This document shows positions 19,088-24,567 of a DNA stretch of 24,567 nt, piece after piece. Position 1 is the first letter of the stretch; every line of letters starts with the position of its first letter. Source of the stretch: Chara braunii (Eukaryota; Streptophyta; Charophyceae; Charales; Characeae); assembly GCA_003427395.1 (NCBI GenBank), contig BFEA01000052.1:3516879-3541445 (forward strand). The letters run 5' to 3'. Position numbers and translations under genes: made by a program. The notes below the pieces were generated by a model. It was not told where the DNA came from. It ran no database searches and worked only from the letters and a program-made list of their open reading frames with translations.

Positions 19088-19425
19088 TATTGTTGAAATA
19101 CCTCTAAAAGTTGGGGTATTTCGTGAGATACCCCTCAAAGATACACATTTGCCCCTGTACCAGTCATTTTCAACTTTGCCATATACTGTGGCCCTTGACT
19201 ACATAGACTGTCTTTTGCCAACTGCAGGGTCCAAGGGTCAGAAATATCGGTCATATAGACAACGTGCACAGGGTCTGGTAGTGGTATATGCAAAAGATGA
19301 CAGGTTCAATTTCCGAGTAGGGTATTCCACAACGTTTCTCACCTTTCATAGGGGCATTTCGCCACACCCTTGCCTTTTAGGGGTATCTAATGGAATACCC
19401 CGATTTTCAGGGGTATTTCAATAAT
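19088..19425. mobile_element. MITE with ~55-bp terminal inverted repeats
   Basis: The left end reads ATTGTTGAAATACCTCTAAA, GTTGGGGTATTTC, then AGATACCCCTCAAAG. The right end read inverted is ATTATTGAAATACCCCTGAA, ATCGGGGTATTCC, then AGATACCCCTAAAAG. The 338-bp element has no coding frame of note. Flanks are A- or T-rich, so the target duplication is unclear. Each arm also contains a short inverted GGGGTAT/ATACCCC pair, giving extra fold-back. Confidence 0.8.
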
Positions 19426-22400
19426 TTTTTTTTTTTTTTTTTTTAAATGGCGTCAAACATGAACTCATGAAAACTATGCCTGCTTTTCTCAACAGTCATT
19501 TTTTTGGTAGCTCCCTTGACAAGGAAAAATTCCTCTAATTTAAATACCTTTTCTCATTTATGGATTACAATCCAACGAACTCGTGATGGGAAAAACAATG
19601 TCTAACAAATGCAATTACAAAAAGATAAAGAGAGCAAACGAAAATGACGGAGACTTAAATACTTTGAACTACCATGTCTAGTCGGAACCATCCAATTGCT
19701 AGCCTTGAGAAACACGACATTACAACTTAACCTTCAATAATCCTGCATGTGCCTTTCTTTATCATTTCCCATGACGAGTCATCCGAGCTAAAGGCATTAT
19801 GACTCATCTCAAAGTGGGCTCTCAATAGGGTATGGTGACAATGGCAGACAAAAAATAACATATCTTTAAAAACTTTATAAAAAAATGAATAAAATATACG
19901 TAAAAAGTGCAACGAAGGCCAACTATACTACCAAATTAGTTTGCAAGAAAAAACAACGGAGAGAATATGATTTGTTATGAAAAAGACAGTACCAAAAATC
20001 ATAATGATGCATTGGTATAAAGGTAACATTCCGAAGGATAGTCTTCGAGTTTTTATGACTCTTTTCTGAATACCCTATCCATTTTACGACATTTCTCGTT
20101 AGGTGCCTTAGCATATCCACAACCTTTGAGTCGCGAGTTGGAGTCATATGAGGTCCATACTTTCCCCACTAATTTACCAATACAATGTCAATCAAACTGC
20201 ATCGACCTTATGACAAATATTGGATGCAAAACATGGTAAAAACTAAAGATGTATTTATTGTGTTGCATTCAAATAAGTCATTTCACGACCAACTTACTTA
20301 TTTATTAATTATTACAATATTTTGATATTCGCGATAATTGATACATTTTTTACATATGCATTATTATTTCAATAAATTATTGACTCTCATATAAATTATG
20401 ATGTTATTTAGAAACGATAAATGATATCTTCTAGATAGATATGCAAATATGTCAATGCATTGTCACTTCTGAAGGAAGGGAACTTGACTCCGAATTGTGA
20501 ACTGAAAATAACCCTCGTTGACTTCAAAATTAAGAGTGTCGTGAACACTACAACTAGTTATTCAATAATCAATGTAAATCATTAACAATTTATCAATTGA
20601 TGAAAAATCTAGATTCGACTTAATCTTCACTTGCCTTGACAATCATACTCAAAATCAAATTTTATAACCAAGAGTCATTCCTCAGAGTTTCAATCGAGAT
20701 TGTCCTTAAATAATGTAAGCGTTATTAATTGACTATGAGGGGATTGAACAAGTGGTCGAAAAATGTCGGGTGAAAAATGGTTTGGGGGTGCAAGGGATAG
20801 GGTAAGGTGGAGTAAACGGTTGACCTTGTTAGTGCATGATATATGTATAATTATGATTGTTGATAAGTTCTAGAAGTATTAGATGATTGATTAAACGTGA
20901 TTAAATATGTAAAAATCTTATAGATAAGTTGCATTTGTAACAATGACAATGACACCTAAATATCATATAATCCTTTGTTTGGCTATATACTATATATGTA
21001 CATGAGTACAAACTGACTGATAAAAAGTTGGGTTCGTAACATAAGTTTCACGCCTTATGATAGTTCAATTAGAACCTGCTAGAGCTAAAATGATCACACA
21101 TTGACTCGGGGTTGCTTGAAGTTTGACGGAGGACAAAATATTAATGTAGTACTTTTGTTTTTGCTAAAATTAGCAAGGTTTCGACGCCTCTGTCTGCGAC
21201 CGGAGTTCAAGATCATTGTCGAGTCCATAAAATCACTCTTATTGTGAGTTTATTTAGTTATTGCCAATTGACGTAATTTGCCTAAAGGCAGATCGCCGCA
21301 AAAATGATTTTTTTTTTTTTTTTAAATGTATATTATGTAGGTAGAACCCTCACGATACGCTTCAATCGACATTTAATTTCCATATGCGAACCGGAAACTT
21401 ACGAAGGGTCATAGACTTATAAATATTATGTAATTAACATAATAATCGATTGTAGTTTTTGCATATTGACGGTGATATGGCAATGTAGTGTGCCATTTCC
21501 CATATATACTAATATACGCGACTCACAATATAAGCAACGCATTAAAATAAGTTATGAGGCAATGATCACAAAGACGCTGGACAAAAACTTAAAAATAAAT
21601 AAATAATAATAAATTGTTTGGTTGGATAAACATCGTAGGCGAATGATATAGTGTCATTGGAGGAGATCGGCGTCCAAAGTAATGGCCCACGTACGGGTCT
21701 AGTTTGGATATTTAGCCGCACTCACCCCCTATGCTACAACGTATGAGAAACACTCCTAACTGATTCACCTCTAGTACGACATTTAAAAAATGTCATATAT
21801 GGATTGGTAGTTCGGTGGGGATACGCCCACCTAGGGATGGTGACAACTCTATTGGTGGTGGTAAGTTATACCTTATGGGAACCTATCTTATCATACGAGT
21901 TTGTAAAACATATAGTTGGCGCATTCGGTAGTAGTGTCAAAACTCTTTGATTTTCACATAAAAAAATTATAAAATTTGTATTCCTTTGTGATATGGTTGG
22001 TAACACCTTGAGTAGGGGCTGTTACGCTTAGTAACGGTTAAAAGGATTTTTGATAAGATGAATTTCATATCTACATCTACGTAGACATATATGTAGGTCC
22101 TTTGAAAGGATGACGAAGTTTGAGACCCCATTGTCTTTCACCCAACTTCTTATCCCGGATTTGCTTCATTCTTATACCTATGTGGTAGACGGTCCCGGGG
22201 AAACTGAGTTAGAAGGATTGAAAAGTAAAAGACTCAGTGAATGAGTTTGAATGAATGGTATACAATTCAGTTGAACCATCAGAGCTCAGAGGCTTCGTAT
22301 TACCGTTCCGGATTTTCCGTTGCGCACAAAAAAACAGATTTTGTCATTGACCCATGATGCTTTTTTTTGTTTGATTTAGGAAGGGTGTTTTTTTACCTGG

Positions 22401-22469
22401 TGCCACCAACTTTTTTTTTTTTTTTTCCACTATGCCCCACGACTTCGAAAAAGTATGTTTCAGTTAAGT
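19426..22469. other. AT-rich region without recognisable genes
   Basis: About 3 kb of AT-rich DNA has no frame longer than about 75 codons, no RNA gene and no clear terminal repeat. The two short minus frames near 19727-20147 have no recognisable domain. It may be old repeat or intergenic sequence. Confidence 0.6.
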
Positions 22470-23078
22470 ACTGGTGGCTTAAACCACCAGTTCTTCCGAC
22501 GTTGAAAAATCGGGTGGACCAGTAGCGCACACTAATGAGGGCTAGCGGTAGGGCCGTGTGGAGAACCAACTCAGTGGCAAAAATGAAGAATGTGTTAAAT
22601 CGGCACAAAAGTCATTTCACTACCTAAATTTTTTTTTTTTCTATTTTTTAAATATTTTTTTCTGAAAAGATCACGATGTAGTCTACTAGAATACCAATTT
22701 TTAGGTTTTTTCCCCAATTGGTCCGAGCGAGAAAAATCACAAAAGTTGGGGTACTTTTTCGTTGGCCGATAGCTGGCGGAGTGGCAAAAATGGAAAATGC
22801 GCTCATTCAGCGAGGCGATAATTTTACCATCTAAACATTTTTATTTATTATTATATTTTTTTCCTGAAAAGATAACGACCTAATCTACTGGATCCCAAAA
22901 TTTCAGATTTTTCTATGGATTATTGAGGGTGCAAACAATCGCCAAACTTACTGTTTGGAAAGTGGGTGAATGGACCCATTGGTTGCCTGTCGGTCGGCGC
23001 CCCCCGCCAAATGTGGCCCTAACTCAACGGAATGCTAATTTTCGGCTGGCGGGGGGACTGGTGGTTTAAACCACCAGC
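22470..23078. mobile_element. Palindrome-flanked repeat element with internal duplication
   Basis: Both ends carry nearly the same 20-bp palindrome: CTGGTGGTTTAAACCACCAG at 23058-23077, and a one-mismatch version at 22471-22490. Internally a module starting AGTGGCAAAAATG recurs at about 22573 and 22780. A reading with TTAA target duplications (22479-22482 and 23066-23069) and ACCACCAGT inverted ends would make it piggyBac-like. No transposase frame is present. Confidence 0.55.
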
Positions 23079-23644
23079 ACACCGATGTATTATGACTACT
23101 TAATTGGCTTACGTGTGAATGATTGTTACCTTGCCTGAAGTGATTCATCTATTTTATCTCATTCGCTATCAGTGTTTCTCAATTACTTATATCCATAGTA
23201 ATCAATTATTTGGAACATGGTCTGAAATGCATTGTATCTTTGTAAAACACATGACATGTGAGAACTCTAGGTGAAAAAAAAAGAAAGTGATAACGATCAT
23301 GTGGGTACCTCCCTGACTAACACATCTATGTGGTACATATGTAATGTATTGAAGATATTTTCATGGGTTTTTACACATCCTCACACACATACCTATGTGG
23401 AAACGAATGGTGAGTGCATGAGCGCATGCACTTACAAAGACATACATTCGTACACGCTCACATCATGATGCTCGTATTCCCTCCCCCCCCCCCCCCCCCC
23501 CCCATTGAATGAATCAATATACATATATTTTTCATCTTTGAACAAACGACTTATGAAATACTAAACAATCAATTAATCAATCTATAGATCCATAATTAAT
23601 CAATTAGTTGATTAATCAATCAATAAATTAAAAATGCATATATA
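23079..23644. other. Non-coding stretch with poly-C run
   Basis: No gene is seen. It contains 21 consecutive C at 23483-23503 and a stretch of degenerate AATCAAT repeats at about 23560-23620, just before the third hAT-like copy. Confidence 0.7.
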
Positions 23645-24399
23645 CAAGGTGGCCGGCGTTCGGGATGGGCCGAATGCCCGAACCCGAACGCCCGAACGTA
23701 CGGGGCCCCTTGAAGATGTGTTCGACTGTTTGGGCCGAACATAGAAAAATAAAAATTAAAATTAAAAAATCAAACAAATTTGAAAACAATATATGTTATG
23801 CAAAAAAATAAATTAAACAACATTTACTTGAGCATTACATTCGAATTCCTTACCATATTTGAAATCAAAATATAATACGGAAATAAATAATAAAAAATAG
23901 AAAGAGAAATTAGAAATTAAAATTAGTGAGTGCGCAAACCCGTTTTCGACACCGTCATCTTTGGCGATGTTTTTTTTTTTTTTGGCATAGCCAAATGCCC
24001 TCAAAATTTACATATGTGTGCTTCACATAATATAAAACTCATGAAATAAGTTTTAAAAAATAATAAAATTGTATAGGCCCCGAAATAAAGGAAAATCAAC
24101 GAGTAAGAAGTTTCAAAAACAAAATAGTGAGTGGGCGAGCAGGTTTTGTCACCTCCATTTTCAAAGATTTTTAATTTTGTTTTGGCTTAGCAAAATGACT
24201 TTAAAATTAATAGGCATGTAACTCACATCATAGAGAACTAAAAAAAACAAATTCAAAGAAAACCAAATATTTTTAAGCACCGAAATAATTTTTGGCCGGG
24301 TCCGATTTCCTTCAGGTTCAGACCCCGAAAGGGACCCTGAACGCCTGAACGTACAAAGGTCCGCTCGGGGGCCTCCGTACGTACGGGCTGGTAACCCTG
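23645..24399 (-). mobile_element. hAT-like element, copy 3 (diverged, minus orientation)
   Basis: The inverted ends are CAAGGTGGCC and GGTAACCCTG. The GTTCGG-type subterminal palindromes, the two internal modules and the degraded A-rich equivalent of the poly-T run appear in reverse orientation to copies 1 and 2. Candidate flanking 8-mers CATATATA and TATGCATG agree poorly, and local TA-repeat turnover may have blurred them. It is clearly older than copies 1 and 2. Confidence 0.8.
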
Positions 24400-24431
24400 T
24401 ATGCATGTATATACATATATATATATATACA

Positions 24432-24533
24432 CAGGGTAACCGGCGTTCGGGACGGGCCGAACGCCCGAACCCGAACGCCCGAATGTATGGGACCCCTTGG
24501 GGATGCGTTCGACCGCTCGGGCCGAACGCGAAC

Positions 24534-24567
<34 letters not shown>
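24432..24567 (-). mobile_element. hAT-like element, copy 4, truncated by the sequence end
   Basis: It starts CAGGGTAACCGGCGTTCGGG, the inverted right end of the family, and runs through the GTTCGG palindromes into an A-run where the sequence stops. It lies 32 bp of TA-rich DNA away from copy 3, in the same orientation. Confidence 0.85.

Noticed and set aside
18912-19424. 170-codon plus-strand frame
   Set aside because: It spans a SINE-like fragment and the MITE inverted repeats. Its Leu/Phe-rich translation has no domain.

Overview
The window is eukaryotic nuclear DNA with low gene density. It holds one recognisable host gene with multi-kilobase introns, surrounded by layered transposon remnants, SINE-like pieces, minisatellites and microsatellites. 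There is a 61-N gap at 12420-12480 and a single N at 5036. The host gene encodes a plastid-type coproporphyrinogen III oxidase, so the organism is photosynthetic. The protein resembles the land-plant/streptophyte form. Together with the style of the retroelements this suggests a large-genome streptophyte green alga, possibly a charophyte such as Chara. The species guess is inference only.

Layout. Positions 1-72 are an assembly artefact: a Nextera mate-pair junction adapter at 35-72, preceded by 34 bases identical to 13481-13514. From 757 to 9119 on the minus strand lies the 5' part of the oxidase gene: exon 1 at 8439-9119, exon 2 at 5055-5130, exon 3 at 3289-3383 and exon 4 at 757-840. Splice phases are consistent throughout. 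The C-terminal exons are missing off the left edge. Its introns hold a Tourist-like MITE (528-649), minisatellites (about 930-2985), SINE-like elements, hairpin repeats (3485-4360), a hAT-like element (5834-6615) and a four-copy repeat cluster (7395-8126). That cluster abuts a hammerhead-ribozyme-like core on the sense strand of intron 1.

Upstream of the gene, 11036-18496 (minus strand) is a decayed Penelope-like retroelement (PLE). It has two direct terminal repeats (pLTRs), each with a hammerhead-like motif. Between them are remnants, in order, of a CCHC knuckle, coiled coils, a SAP-like segment, a GIY-YIG-like segment and then a reverse transcriptase. The endonuclease-before-RT order matches the permuted PLE arrangement described for the Chlamys/Naiad group. 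A second hAT-like copy sits in the 3' pLTR with a perfect 8-bp target duplication, and an AT-rich element splits the RT between motifs B and C.

The right part (18500-24567) has SINE-like pieces, a MITE with long inverted repeats (19088-19425), about 3 kb with no recognisable gene, a palindrome-flanked element (22470-23078) and two more hAT-like copies (23645-24399, and 24432 to the end). The sequence stops in an A-run inside the last copy. Nothing else looks like a functional protein-coding gene.
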